Shown here piece by piece: positions 1 to 8,569 of a DNA stretch of 64,000 nt; the stretch's first letter is position 1; every line of letters begins with the position of its first letter. Below the pieces are notes generated by a model. It ran no database searches, was not told where the DNA came from, and worked only from the letters and a program-made list of their open reading frames with translations. The DNA comes from Terriglobus saanensis SP1PR4. Lineage in GTDB: Bacteria > Acidobacteriota > Terriglobia > Terriglobales > Acidobacteriaceae. A program made the position numbers and the translations under genes. The stretch lies in NCBI RefSeq assembly GCF_000179915.2, contig NC_014963.1, positions 744,001-808,000 on the forward strand, in the 5' to 3' direction.

Positions 1-1028
1 GCGCGCACGCTTGCCTGAAGCCGTTTTGCAACGGCTTGAAGGAGTTTGTCTCCAACGGCATGCCCTAAAGAATCGTTAATGGATTTGAAGTGGTCCAGGT
101 CCACGAACATCACGGCAAACTTCTGTTTGTGCCGTTGTGCCGTCGTAATCGCATGAGAGATTCTGTCGTTCAGCAAAAGACGATTCGGCAGCGCCGTAAC
201 CGCATCGTGGTGCGCCGCGTACGTCATCTCGATGGTCATCGCGCGTGCCACGCTCACATCGTGAAACACGATAACGGCTCCGATGACTGCGCCGGAACGA
301 TCGTGAATCGGCGCTGAGGAATCTTCAATCGTTGCTTCTCCACCGCCCCTGCGAAGGAGAAGAGAGTTGGACGCAATACTGACCGCTCGATTCTGTTCAA
401 TGGCCTTCTTGAGAGGATCGGCCGCGGGCTGTCTGGTTTCTCCGTCGATAATCACGAAGACTTCGGCTAAGGGTTTGCCCAGGGCTTCGTCGCGCTTCCA
501 GCCGGTCAGGGCTTCAGCCACAAGGTTCAAAAAAATAATCTTTCCCGAAAGATCCGTGCAGAGAACGGCGTCGCCAATAGAGTTCAGAGTGACAAGGGCG
601 CGGTCTTTTTCCACATATAAGGCATCTTCAATGGATTTGCGTTCGACCGCGTTGCGTAAGGCACGTGGAAGCGAGTAACGGTCGATGTGATTCGGAAGGA
701 GATAATCCTGTGCGCCGCACTCTACTGCTTCGACAGCAAGAGCTTCCTGATCTTCTTCGCCCAGAATGAGAATCGGCACGTTAGCGGCGACGTAGAGCAG
801 ACTCTTGACCGTTGCTATGCCCTGGCTATCCGGTAGAAACGGATTAAGCAGAATGGCTGCGACTTTAGCGTTGTCGCGACGCAATCGCTCAAGGCCTTCG
901 CTGAGTTGAGCAACCTCCTCAAGTTCAAATAAGTCATCTCCCGAACTCGCAAGGGCAGTTCTGACTTTTTCAGAGAGAGCTGAATTTTCATTCATCAAAA
1001 GAACTTTTGTAGGCGAGCTCAGTTTCAT
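1..1028 (-). CDS. Receiver-like/PAS/GGDEF signalling protein, 3' part outside the window
   Basis: Translation from the ATG at 1028 runs open off the left edge (about 342 codons). Residues 8-125 have a response-regulator receiver fold. Residues 150-255 form a PAS domain (DAVLCTDLSGKIIFLNLVAE). From about residue 275 a diguanylate cyclase domain begins, with VDLDHFKSINDSLGHAVGD visible; the GGDEF active site lies beyond the window. The receiver looks degenerate: the expected acidic pair reads N13-E14, and the phospho-acceptor position is Asn62 (ILLNPFLPDSQG) where Asp is normal. The likely role is cyclic-di-GMP synthesis, possibly with a downstream EAL domain, controlled by PAS rather than by phosphorylation. 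The domain calls are clear; activity cannot be judged. Confidence 0.88.
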   Translation of the reverse strand, partial: MKLSSPTKVLLMNENSALSEKVRTALASSGDDLFELEEVAQLSEGLERLRRDNAKVAAILLNPFLPDSQGIATVKSLLYVAANVPILILGEEDQEALAVEAVECGAQDYLLPNHIDRYSLPRALRNAVERKSIEDALYVEKDRALVTLNSIGDAVLCTDLSGKIIFLNLVAEALTGWKRDEALGKPLAEVFVIIDGETRQPAADPLKKAIEQNRAVSIASNSLLLRRGGGEATIEDSSAPIHDRSGAVIGAVIVFHDVSVARAMTIEMTYAAHHDAVTALPNRLLLNDRISHAITTAQRHKQKFAVMFVDLDHFKSINDSLGHAVGDKLLQAVAKRLQASVR

Positions 1029-1644
1029 GGGGCCTCGGTCTTAGAAATCACTACAGGCGCCTCGAGTAGTAGTGAGCTCATGATCTGATCGAAATAATAT
1101 TTTGCAATCTGCCCGTAGAGATGTCGGACTTAGGAGTCATGTGCGTAGGGTGAACAGTATCCCGCGCGCGACTAACAAAGGGAATAACGTACGGCGTGTC
1201 TTCTGTGGCGGAATCATCTCGCCGGACAGTTATTCGTAACCCATAGAAATATCCCAATCCATAATTTAAAGTGCCAGGCCTAGCGTACTTACTTGCCGAT
1301 CAAACTGCGAAACTCCGCTGGCGGCAGCGGTTTGCTCGAATAGGACAAACAAAGAAGATATTTTGGGTTTAATCAGATCTAGAAAATTTCATCAGATGGT
1401 GCGAAAACTCGATTGAGGACCTTCTATCCGCTCGCGGGTCTGCTGGACACACAGATCCGATAATCTCAGCCCCCGATCGGTAGAATCGACCCTCGTATCG
1501 GTCATTCATACAGGGCGATGGCGATCTAAAATGCGCGGACGTCGCCGAGCTGGGACCTTCCTGAAAATTCTGGTTTGTGCTCTTCTGCGGAACTCCACTC
1601 CGGCGAACAAAAAGCCGCGAAAGAATGGGGCACGTGGCGGCTTC
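1029..1644. other. Intergenic stretch without a recognisable gene
   Basis: About 0.6 kb lies between the divergently oriented signalling gene and the Fur-family gene. Short open frames on both strands have no recognisable protein features and overlap each other. The only structure I see is a degenerate copy of the TGGGGCAC hairpin repeat near its right end (1569-1632). Confidence 0.5.
1569..1632 (+). repeat. Degenerate copy of the TGGGGCAC hairpin repeat (family A)
   Basis: Shares the TCTGGTTTGTGC left part and the GCCGCGAAAGAATGGGGCAC right end with the copies at 30551, 39290, 48060 and 51699. Its left stem arm has diverged and no longer pairs well, so it is probably a decayed copy. Confidence 0.6.
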
Positions 1645-1681
1645 TTGACACCGCGGAAAGTGCACCAGGATACTATAAAGA
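1645..1681 (+). promoter_or_regulatory. Putative promoter of the Fur-family gene, leaderless
   Basis: A perfect TTGACA lies at 1645-1650. Candidate -10 elements are GATACT (1669-1674, 18-base spacer) and TACTAT (1671-1676). The TACTAT is followed after five bases by the GTG start at 1682, and no Shine-Dalgarno is present. The transcript therefore probably begins at or next to the start codon. Confidence 0.5.
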
Positions 1682-2164
1682 GTGCCTACTTCTGCCAATT
1701 CGTTTCGCCGACTTTGCACGGAGCGCGGCATCGCCGTGACGCAGCAGAGGCAGGTGCTCTACGAGACGATGCAGGCGATGGAGGGACATCCTTCTCCCGA
1801 AGAGGTTTACGCGCGGATGAAGCTGCGGATTCCTTCGGTTTCGCTGGCGACGGTCTATAAAAATATCCATCTTTTTGTGGCCAGCGGAGTCTTTCGCGAG
1901 ATGAGCATGCATCACGGCACGTTGCGCGTGGAGATGAACCGCGAGGAGCACCACCACATGGTCTGCTCCGTCTGCCGTTCGATCTGCGACCTGGACGACA
2001 AGGACCTGACCCTGGAGCTTCCGCGTGAGCCGAAGATGGCCGGTGGGTTCCTGGTGGAGCGGTATGCGGTCGATGTGATCGGGATCTGTGCGGCTTGCCA
2101 GAGTGCAAATTCTGGTGCTGTTTCCGGTGCGCCGATTGAGGGCCAGCAACGTCCAACGGTTTAG
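1682..2164 (+). CDS. Fur/PerR-family metal- or peroxide-responsive repressor
   Basis: 160-residue protein with the Fur layout. An N-terminal winged helix (TQQRQVLYETMQAM, then SLATVYKNIHLFVASG as recognition region) is followed by a dimerisation domain with the HHHMVCSVC histidine/cysteine cluster and a second CAAC pair, a structural zinc Cys4 site. Family members bind DNA as metal-loaded dimers and control iron, zinc or peroxide genes. The sequence looks more like PerR than Fur, but metal choice cannot be read from sequence alone. The start is GTG, supported by the promoter five to eight bases upstream and the absence of a ribosome site. The stop codon abuts the start of the next gene. Confidence 0.92.
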   Translation: MPTSANSFRRLCTERGIAVTQQRQVLYETMQAMEGHPSPEEVYARMKLRIPSVSLATVYKNIHLFVASGVFREMSMHHGTLRVEMNREEHHHMVCSVCRSICDLDDKDLTLELPREPKMAGGFLVERYAVDVIGICAACQSANSGAVSGAPIEGQQRPTV

Positions 2165-3292
2165 ATGAAAACCTCCAGGACGATCCTCCGAGTAGTGGCG
2201 CTCTGCATGGCGTGTGTTTCCGTTACGGCCCTGACGGGCTGCGATGGCTTCTTTTTCAAAGAGACGAGTACCAGCACTGGCACAAGCTCGGGAAACTACG
2301 TCTACGTAGCCAATCAGGGATCGACGACGCTGGCGGGTTTTCAGATCTCCACGGCGGGAGCGCTGACGGCGATCACGGGATCGCCCTTCTCCCTGCCTGC
2401 GGCCCCGATTACGGTGACGGTCTCCCGCGCGAATACTTATGTCTTTGTGGGTACGGCGCTGGGCATCTACGGCTATGCGATTGGGACGGGCGGCGTGTTG
2501 ACGGCGCTGAACTCGGGTTCTGCGCTCGTTTCGACGCTCAGCGGTGTGCAGTGGCTGGAGACTTCTCCCGATGGGCAGTGGCTGTTGTCCCTGAACCAGG
2601 ACGGTGTGACGATCAGTGAGTATTCGATTGCCGCGAGCACAGGGTTGCTGGCGCTGGCGCAGACGTATACGTATACGGGATTGAGTGGAATTGCATTGCC
2701 GAAGATGCTGCGCATCGCTCCCAATGGCGCGTCTGCGTTTGCGACGCTGGGGACGGGTGGGGAAGTGGCCTTCACGTTCAACACCTCCAACGGGCTTTTG
2801 ACCCAGACCGGGGTTCTGAATCCGCCAAACCAGTCGAGCGATGCCGCGATTGCGATCGATTCGAACAGCGCCTTTTTATACCTGGTCCGCACGGGTACTT
2901 CGCAGGGGCTGAGCGTCTATACGATGGGAGCCAATGCATCCCTGACCTCAGTGGGGGCGACGTATACGACTGGTTCGGTGCCTGCTTCGGTGGCGATCGA
3001 CCCAACGAACGCCTATGTGTACGTGGCGAACTCCGGCGATGGAACGATCAGCGGATATGGCTCGGCGACTCCGAGTCAGCTGTCGACGCTGAGCGGGTCT
3101 CCCTATAGTTCGGGGGGCGGCGTTTCGGCGATGGGCGTTGATTCCACTGGGAAGTGGCTGCTGGCGTCGGCGCAGTCGGGGTCGCCAGACCTCACACTGT
3201 ATGGCTTTGACGCGACGAACCTGGGACGGATCTTTTCGGTGAGTTCGACGGCCACGGGTACAACGGCGATTGCTCTGGCGCTCACGCACTAG
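2165..3292 (+). CDS. Beta-propeller (YVTN/lactonase-like) lipoprotein
   Basis: 375 residues. The signal sequence ends in a lipobox (ALTGC, Cys about residue 26), so this is a predicted lipoprotein. The rest is a series of beta-propeller blades with phrases such as YVYVANQGS and YVYVANSGDGTISGY, as in YncE/YVTN and 6-phosphogluconolactonase-fold proteins. Secreted propellers of this kind are common in acidobacteria; most have no known substrate, and their role is probably binding or scaffolding outside the cell. The ATG follows directly on the upstream stop, so translation may be coupled to the Fur-family gene. I would not call it an active lactonase. Confidence 0.85.
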   Translation: MKTSRTILRVVALCMACVSVTALTGCDGFFFKETSTSTGTSSGNYVYVANQGSTTLAGFQISTAGALTAITGSPFSLPAAPITVTVSRANTYVFVGTALGIYGYAIGTGGVLTALNSGSALVSTLSGVQWLETSPDGQWLLSLNQDGVTISEYSIAASTGLLALAQTYTYTGLSGIALPKMLRIAPNGASAFATLGTGGEVAFTFNTSNGLLTQTGVLNPPNQSSDAAIAIDSNSAFLYLVRTGTSQGLSVYTMGANASLTSVGATYTTGSVPASVAIDPTNAYVYVANSGDGTISGYGSATPSQLSTLSGSPYSSGGGVSAMGVDSTGKWLLASAQSGSPDLTLYGFDATNLGRIFSVSSTATGTTAIALALTH

Positions 3293-3328
3293 GATCTTCG
3301 GCCCTCCAGTCCAGGTGGCTTCAGTCGC

Positions 3329-3340
3329 TACAATGGACAG
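3329..3340 (+). promoter_or_regulatory. Candidate -10 element of mutL, leaderless
   Basis: TACAAT at 3329-3334 lies six bases before the mutL ATG at 3341. There is no Shine-Dalgarno and no clear -35. The spacing fits transcription starting at the ATG. Confidence 0.35.
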
Positions 3341-5308
3341 ATGGGGCGGATCCGTGTTCTTTCCGATCAAGTAGCGAACCAGATTGCCGCGGGCGAGGTC
3401 GTGGAACGGCCTGCGTCCGTCGTCAAAGAGCTGCTGGAAAATGCGGTGGACGCGGGCGCGACGCGCATCCGGGTGGACGTCGAAGCCGGTGGCCGCAAAC
3501 TAATTCGCATTGAAGACAATGGTTCCGGCATGGTGCGGGACGACGCGATGCTGGCCTTTGAGCGGCACGCGACCTCGAAGCTGCGGAACTCCGAGGATCT
3601 GCTGTCGATCTCCACGCTGGGGTTTCGCGGAGAAGCGCTGCCTTCCATCGCATCTGTAGCGCGTGTGGAGATGGAGACGCGGGCGGCGGAGGACGAGGTC
3701 GGCACGCGGATCGAAATCAGCGGCGGCAATATGCTGCGTGTAGAAGATATCGGGCGTCCGGTAGGGACGACGCTTGCGATTCGCGACCTGTTCTTCAATA
3801 CTCCCGCGCGCAAGAAGTTCATGAAGAGCGAATCGACGGAGCTAAGCCACGTGGCGGCGTTGGTGACACACTACGCTCTGGCGCATCCGGAGAAGCACTT
3901 CGAACTGCACACGACGACGCATGCTCTGCTGGTGGCCCCCGCGGTTCGGGATGCAGGCGAGCGGCTCTTTCAGATCTTCGGTGCGGAGACGCACAAGGCG
4001 ATGATTCCCGCTGTGGCGGAGGTGGATTTCTCGCGTGTCGGTGTACCGGAGCCCCCACCGTGGAAGCGGGGTGAGGACTATGAAGCGCCCGCGCCGGGAT
4101 TCCTGCGCGTGCACGGGTTTGTCTCGAAGCCGGAGCTGCAGAAGCTCAATCGCAACTCGATGTACTTCTTTGTGAATGGCCGCCAGGTGCGGGACAAGCT
4201 GATCCTGCACGCCATGGGTGAGGCCTATCGGAATGTGATCCCACCGACGAGCTTTCCCGTCGTTCTGCTCTTTCTGGAGATGCCTCCGCAGGAGGTGGAT
4301 GTCAACGTGCATCCTGCCAAGACCGAGGTGCGCTTTCGGCAGAGCGCGTTTGTCCATGATTTTGTACGAGATACGGTGCGGAATGCCGTGATGAAGGCGC
4401 GTCCGGTGGCAAGTTTTGCCATGGCGCTGGAGACGGCTCCGCGCGCGAGCGAGAGTCTGCTGCTGGATGTCGGCGCGATGAGCGTGGGCACCGTGCCGTG
4501 GAGCGAAGCGCTCCCGGTGAATGGCGACAGGCAAATTTCGCAGAGCGAAAGAATTAGGGCCGGAGATGCCGAAGAATTTTCGCTCCGCGAAATTCAACTC
4601 CCGGCGATGCCGGTCAGGCTGGATTTCTCCGCTTCGCCTGCGATCTCTCCCTCGATTGCAGGACTGAACGCGGAACAGGTCGCCGAAGAGATGCGCGCTG
4701 CGGAAGAGACGCCCGTTACGCTGAACGCGCTGGCGAACCTGCGGCCTCTCGGACAGTTAAAGGAGTCCTTCATCCTGGCGGTGAACGAAGAAGGGTTGTG
4801 GATCGTCGACCAGCATGTGGCGCACGAGCGCGTGCTCTTCGAAAAGATCTTGAAAGCGCGGCAGGTGGAGCATGTGCAGCGGCAGCGGTTGTTGATGCCA
4901 CTTCTGATCGATCTGCTGCCGGAACAGATGGCGGCGTTTGCAGTGATGGCCGAAGAGTTGGAGCGGAATGGCTTTGAAGCGGAGCCCTTCGGGCCGCGCA
5001 CGCTGGCGGTAAAGGCGGCACCGGTGGGTTTGGAGGGTCGGCATCTGGAGCTGACCCTGGGCGAAGTTCTGCAGGTGGACGAGCGCGAGCGGCAGGCGGA
5101 AAACACTGAGGCGCGGCGGATGCGCGTGGCGGCATCCATCGCCTGCCACGCTGCGATCAAAGTAAATATGCCCCTGGAACCGGAAAAGATCGCCTGGTTG
5201 CTCGAAGAATTGGGCAAAACGGAGAATCCTATGAGTTGCCCGCACGGCAGACCCATCGCCTTGAGGTATTCTCATAAGGACATCCAACGCGCGTTTCAGC
5301 GCATTTAA
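3341..5308 (+). CDS. mutL: DNA mismatch repair protein MutL
   Basis: 655 residues, normal length. The GHKL ATPase motifs are present: KELLENAVDAGA with Glu30 and Asn34, EDNGSGM, and GFRGEALPSIASV. The C-terminal dimerisation/endonuclease domain carries DQHVAHERVLFE from residue 490, which matches the metal-binding DQHA(x)2E(x)4E nuclease motif apart from Ala to Val. It also has ACHAAIKV and CPHGRP (633-638). This is therefore a nicking MutL of the type found where MutH is missing, acting after MutS in strand-specific repair. The linker between domains holds a palindromic DNA segment (4533-4594). Confidence 0.97.
   Translation: MGRIRVLSDQVANQIAAGEVVERPASVVKELLENAVDAGATRIRVDVEAGGRKLIRIEDNGSGMVRDDAMLAFERHATSKLRNSEDLLSISTLGFRGEALPSIASVARVEMETRAAEDEVGTRIEISGGNMLRVEDIGRPVGTTLAIRDLFFNTPARKKFMKSESTELSHVAALVTHYALAHPEKHFELHTTTHALLVAPAVRDAGERLFQIFGAETHKAMIPAVAEVDFSRVGVPEPPPWKRGEDYEAPAPGFLRVHGFVSKPELQKLNRNSMYFFVNGRQVRDKLILHAMGEAYRNVIPPTSFPVVLLFLEMPPQEVDVNVHPAKTEVRFRQSAFVHDFVRDTVRNAVMKARPVASFAMALETAPRASESLLLDVGAMSVGTVPWSEALPVNGDRQISQSERIRAGDAEEFSLREIQLPAMPVRLDFSASPAISPSIAGLNAEQVAEEMRAAEETPVTLNALANLRPLGQLKESFILAVNEEGLWIVDQHVAHERVLFEKILKARQVEHVQRQRLLMPLLIDLLPEQMAAFAVMAEELERNGFEAEPFGPRTLAVKAAPVGLEGRHLELTLGEVLQVDERERQAENTEARRMRVAASIACHAAIKVNMPLEPEKIAWLLEELGKTENPMSCPHGRPIALRYSHKDIQRAFQRI
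4533..4594. repeat. Palindromic element inside the MutL linker
   Basis: The left arm (4533-4555) and the right arm (4575-4594) are inverted repeats of about 20 bases with one mismatch and one gap, separated by about 19 bases. The core reads AATTTCGC..AGCGAAA. It encodes hydrophilic linker residues around 398-418 and keeps the frame open. It looks like a repeat that inserted into coding DNA. Confidence 0.5.
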
Positions 5309-5402
5309 ATACGAGCAGGCCCCAAAGCCTGCATCTCTGGCCGAAGTTCCGTTGCGGGTTGTCTCCGCGATGGCCGGCGAAGACCGAAGAAGGACACCCC
5401 CC

Positions 5403-7883
5403 ATGAGCACGAATGAGACGTTTACGCCGCGGCAATTATCAGCCGCGCGCAAAGCCCTGTGGCATCAGGACGGAACCGCACTGTTGACCCAGGTTTCCGC
5501 ACGCGAGTGGCTGGAACAGGCTGGCCTGGTTCCCTACATGCCCCACACGCAGCAGTTTCCCGGACCCTCGCCGAGCTTTGTCGAAGCGATCCTGGGACGC
5601 CCCGAGATCGGTCATCGCGTTCCCTATATCGATGAAAACGCAGAAGTAGCCGCTCCGTCCGAGGATGAAGCCCTGGCTGTCGAAGCCGAAGAGGCACAGG
5701 AAGACGAGCTGGAAGAGGGCGACACCTCCGCCACCGACTCCGAGATTATGGTCGTCGCAGAAGACGAGGCCGAAGAGGATGAGGGCGACGAGATTGCTGA
5801 AGTCGATGCGATCCACGCCGCGGCGGAAGAAGCCGCCGTTGAGCCTGTGAAGTCCGAGCCGGTGATGCAGATCGTCAGCGGATTTACGGCAGAGCAGAAA
5901 GAAGAAGCGCGCCGCATGCTGGCGAGACTCGTAGCTGAGGGCGCGGCAGTTCCGTTGAACCTGCTGGGCGGACCGGGCGAGCTGCCGGACTTTGTCTGCT
6001 CGGCGCAGGCGTTCTCGTTTGTCTACACGCTGCGTGGCGACAAGGGCTGGAAGCTGGCGCCTTCGACCTCGGGTGCTCTGCGGGTTTCGCAGCTGGCCCT
6101 GCATGCATGGGAGATTTTGAAGGAAAAGGGACCGCTGACGGCGATGGGGCTTGTGCCTGAGCTGGGACGTGAGGTCACAGAGGCTGCGGTTCTCCGCGCC
6201 ATGACCGAACTCTGGGCGATCCAGCGCGTCATTCCTCTACCGCAGACGGATGGTTCCGCAACGGTTTGGGAGCTGGTAACGGGCAAGTTCATTCGTCACC
6301 TCAAGGCTGGGTCGAACGCCGGTCAACCGACGGCGTTGAGCGCTCTGCTCTCGCTCTACTTGGGACAGGTGGTTGCGGCAACGACGGAAGAGATGGAAGT
6401 CTTCCTCTCTCCGCTGGCGGCGCGTTCGCGCATCCGCGAGATCGTCGGCGGCCTGGGTGCGACCCAGCAGCTCGACGAAATTGTTCTGGAAGGAAAGACC
6501 CTGCACTATATCGCGGGCGATCTTCCCGAGTTCCCCGACGTGATGGAGCCGGTCATGGCTCCGGCTGCACAGCAGTTCTCTCGCTACGAACCTCGGGAAA
6601 AGGTGGTCTACCCCGTACGCAAGCCTGCGGGTGCACGTGCCGCTACCGAGGGTAACTTCGCCAACAAGCGCAGCGGTCCACGCAGCGACTCCGAGCGTCG
6701 TCCGTTTGTCCGTCGCGATGGCGCAGAGGGTGACGCACCCAAGCGCGAGTACACGAAGCCCTGGAACGACGACCGTTCCGCCGCTCCGCGTAAACCCTGG
6801 ACACCGCGTGAAGGCGGAGATCGCAAGCCCTATGCACCTCGTCCTTCCTTCGGAGCAGGTGGTGGCGACCGTCCTGCGTTCAGCGACCGTAAGCCTTATG
6901 CACCCCGTGAGGGTGGCGAACGCCGTCCTTACTCGCCGCGTCCGTCCTTTGGCGGATCGAGCGATGGTGGCGAGCGCAAGTCCTTCGGTGACCGCAAGCC
7001 TTATGCGCCCCGTGAAGGCGGCGACCGCAAACCTTACGCACCTCGTCCCACCTTTGGTGGATCGAGCGATGGTGGCGAGCGTCGTCCTTACTCTCCTCGT
7101 CCTTCGTTTGGTGGATCGGGTGGCGGAGAGCGCAAGCCCTTTACGCCTCGCGACGGCGGCGAACGCCGTCCGTATTCCCCACGACCTTCGTTTGGCGGTT
7201 CCCGTGAAGGTGGCGAGCGTCCTGCGTTTGGCGACCGTAAGCCGTTTACACCACGGGAGGGCGGAGAGCGTCGTCCTTACACGCCTCGTCCTTCGTTCGG
7301 TGGATCGGGCGGCGGCGAGCGCAAGCCCTTTACTCCCCGCGATGGTGGCGAACGCCGTCCGTATTCGCCTCGCCCGTCGTTTGGCGGATCGAGCGATGGT
7401 GGCGAGCGCAAGCCTTACGGCGACCGCAAGCCGTTCACGCCGCGTGAGGGTGGAGACCGCAAGCCTTACTCCCCACGACCATCGTTCGGTGGATCGAGCG
7501 AGGGTGGCGAGCGTCGTCCCTACTCGCCTCGTCCTTCCTATGGCGGTTCGGGTGGTGGGGAGCGCAAGCCGTTCACTCCCCGCGAGGGTGGCGATCGTAA
7601 GCCTTACTCGCCGCGTCCTTCCTTCGGCGGATCGGGTGGCGGTGGAGAGCGTACGCCGTATGCTCGCAAGCCCTTTACACCCCGTGAAGGCGGAGGCGGC
7701 GGCGATTTCGAGAAGCGTTCCTTCGTGAAGAAGAGCTTCGGTGAGGGTCAGGACCGGTCTCCCAAGGCATTTGGCGAGCGCAAGTTCGCGGCGAAGAAGT
7801 TCGGCGGCAAGCCGGGCGGATTCGCGAAGAAGAGCGGATCGTTTGGAGCACGCAGCGGGGCACCGAAGAGGCGTCCTGAATGA
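5403..7883 (+). CDS. Winged-helix-like protein with a long Arg/Pro/Gly-rich repeat tail
   Basis: 826 residues from the ATG at 5403, which has an AGAAGGA site upstream; a TTG further upstream is less likely. Residues 1-75 resemble a small helical domain. Residues 80-160 are very acidic. Residues 165-390 are a globular part with the look of tandem winged helices, weakly reminiscent of AlkZ/YcaQ-like proteins. From about 400 to the end there are ten copies of a block containing PRPSFGGS or a close variant, alternating with ERKPFTPREGG-like segments, all strongly basic. Such tails usually bind RNA or DNA and may drive phase separation. It overlaps cmk by four bases (ATGA). Function unknown; a nucleic-acid role is inference. 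Confidence 0.85.
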   Translation: MSTNETFTPRQLSAARKALWHQDGTALLTQVSAREWLEQAGLVPYMPHTQQFPGPSPSFVEAILGRPEIGHRVPYIDENAEVAAPSEDEALAVEAEEAQEDELEEGDTSATDSEIMVVAEDEAEEDEGDEIAEVDAIHAAAEEAAVEPVKSEPVMQIVSGFTAEQKEEARRMLARLVAEGAAVPLNLLGGPGELPDFVCSAQAFSFVYTLRGDKGWKLAPSTSGALRVSQLALHAWEILKEKGPLTAMGLVPELGREVTEAAVLRAMTELWAIQRVIPLPQTDGSATVWELVTGKFIRHLKAGSNAGQPTALSALLSLYLGQVVAATTEEMEVFLSPLAARSRIREIVGGLGATQQLDEIVLEGKTLHYIAGDLPEFPDVMEPVMAPAAQQFSRYEPREKVVYPVRKPAGARAATEGNFANKRSGPRSDSERRPFVRRDGAEGDAPKREYTKPWNDDRSAAPRKPWTPREGGDRKPYAPRPSFGAGGGDRPAFSDRKPYAPREGGERRPYSPRPSFGGSSDGGERKSFGDRKPYAPREGGDRKPYAPRPTFGGSSDGGERRPYSPRPSFGGSGGGERKPFTPRDGGERRPYSPRPSFGGSREGGERPAFGDRKPFTPREGGERRPYTPRPSFGGSGGGERKPFTPRDGGERRPYSPRPSFGGSSDGGERKPYGDRKPFTPREGGDRKPYSPRPSFGGSSEGGERRPYSPRPSYGGSGGGERKPFTPREGGDRKPYSPRPSFGGSGGGGERTPYARKPFTPREGGGGGDFEKRSFVKKSFGEGQDRSPKAFGERKFAAKKFGGKPGGFAKKSGSFGARSGAPKRRPE
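6790..7690 (+). repeat. Degenerate tandem repeat encoding PRPSFGGS blocks
   Basis: Ten imperfect units vary between about 60 and 110 bases. Units differ mostly at third codon positions while the encoded residues stay the same, so the repeat is kept by selection on the protein. The DNA is a likely site of unit gain and loss by recombination. Confidence 0.8.
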
Positions 7884-8569
7884 GCTCTGGCGTTGAGCAG
7901 AAACGCGTAAAAGTAGTTGCTATCGATGGGCCCGCCGGTGCTGGAAAAAGCACCGTCGCGGCCCATCTGGCGCGTACGTTCGGTTTATTGAACCTGGAGA
8001 CAGGAGCGATGTATCGCGCCCTGGCGCTGAAGGTCTCCCGCAAGGGCGTGAATCCAGACGATGCTGCCGCAGTGACCGGCGTGACGACGGGTACGAAGAT
8101 CGTTCTAGAGCCGTCCGAGGCAGGGAATCGTGTCCTGCTGGACGGAGAAGATGTGACCACCCAGTTGCGTGCGCCGGAGGTGACGGCGTTGGCTTCGCGC
8201 GTCAGCGTTCACGCCGAGGTGCGGCGCTGGATGGTGGCGGAACAAAGGTCGATGGCTCTGGCTTCAGGCCGGGGAGTTGTGATGGAAGGCCGCGATATCG
8301 GGACAGAGGTCTTTCCCGATGCGATCGTGAAGATCTTTCTGGACGCTTCTGCGGAGATGCGCGGCGAGCGTCGGTTTGAGCAGAACCCTGTGGTCTCGCT
8401 GGACGAGACGGTTCGCGAAATGAAAAACCGCGACGCGCGCGATCGGAGCAGGACGGAATCTCCTCTGCGCCCGGCAGAGGATGCCGTGGTCGTCGATACG
8501 ACGGGGATGAAGCTGGACGAGGTCATGGCGCGGGTGGACGACTTGGTGCGTGTCGCTTTTAGCCGTTAG
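7880..8569 (+). CDS. cmk: Cytidylate kinase
   Basis: 229 residues. It phosphorylates CMP and dCMP with ATP for pyrimidine nucleotide supply. The P-loop GPAGAGKST is at residues 17-25, LETGAMYRALAL forms the CMP-binding region, and GRDIGTEVFPDA and the RRFEQNP...RDARDRSR lid follow, all typical of Cmk. The ATG overlaps the upstream stop as ATGA, so the two are co-transcribed and probably translationally coupled. Confidence 0.97.
   Translation: MSSGVEQKRVKVVAIDGPAGAGKSTVAAHLARTFGLLNLETGAMYRALALKVSRKGVNPDDAAAVTGVTTGTKIVLEPSEAGNRVLLDGEDVTTQLRAPEVTALASRVSVHAEVRRWMVAEQRSMALASGRGVVMEGRDIGTEVFPDAIVKIFLDASAEMRGERRFEQNPVVSLDETVREMKNRDARDRSRTESPLRPAEDAVVVDTTGMKLDEVMARVDDLVRVAFSR

Noticed and set aside
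1369-1731. 120-residue minus-strand open frame upstream of the Fur-family gene
   Set aside because: It overlaps the promoter and start of the Fur-family gene and contains a repeat copy; no ribosome site or motif.
6790-7690. Repeat array as possible CRISPR
   Set aside because: Units encode a conserved peptide, vary in length and have no unique spacers.
6631-7728. 365-residue open frame overlapping the PRPSFGGS repeat gene in another frame
   Set aside because: It exists only because the repeat DNA is GC-rich and periodic; codon-level conservation follows the other frame.
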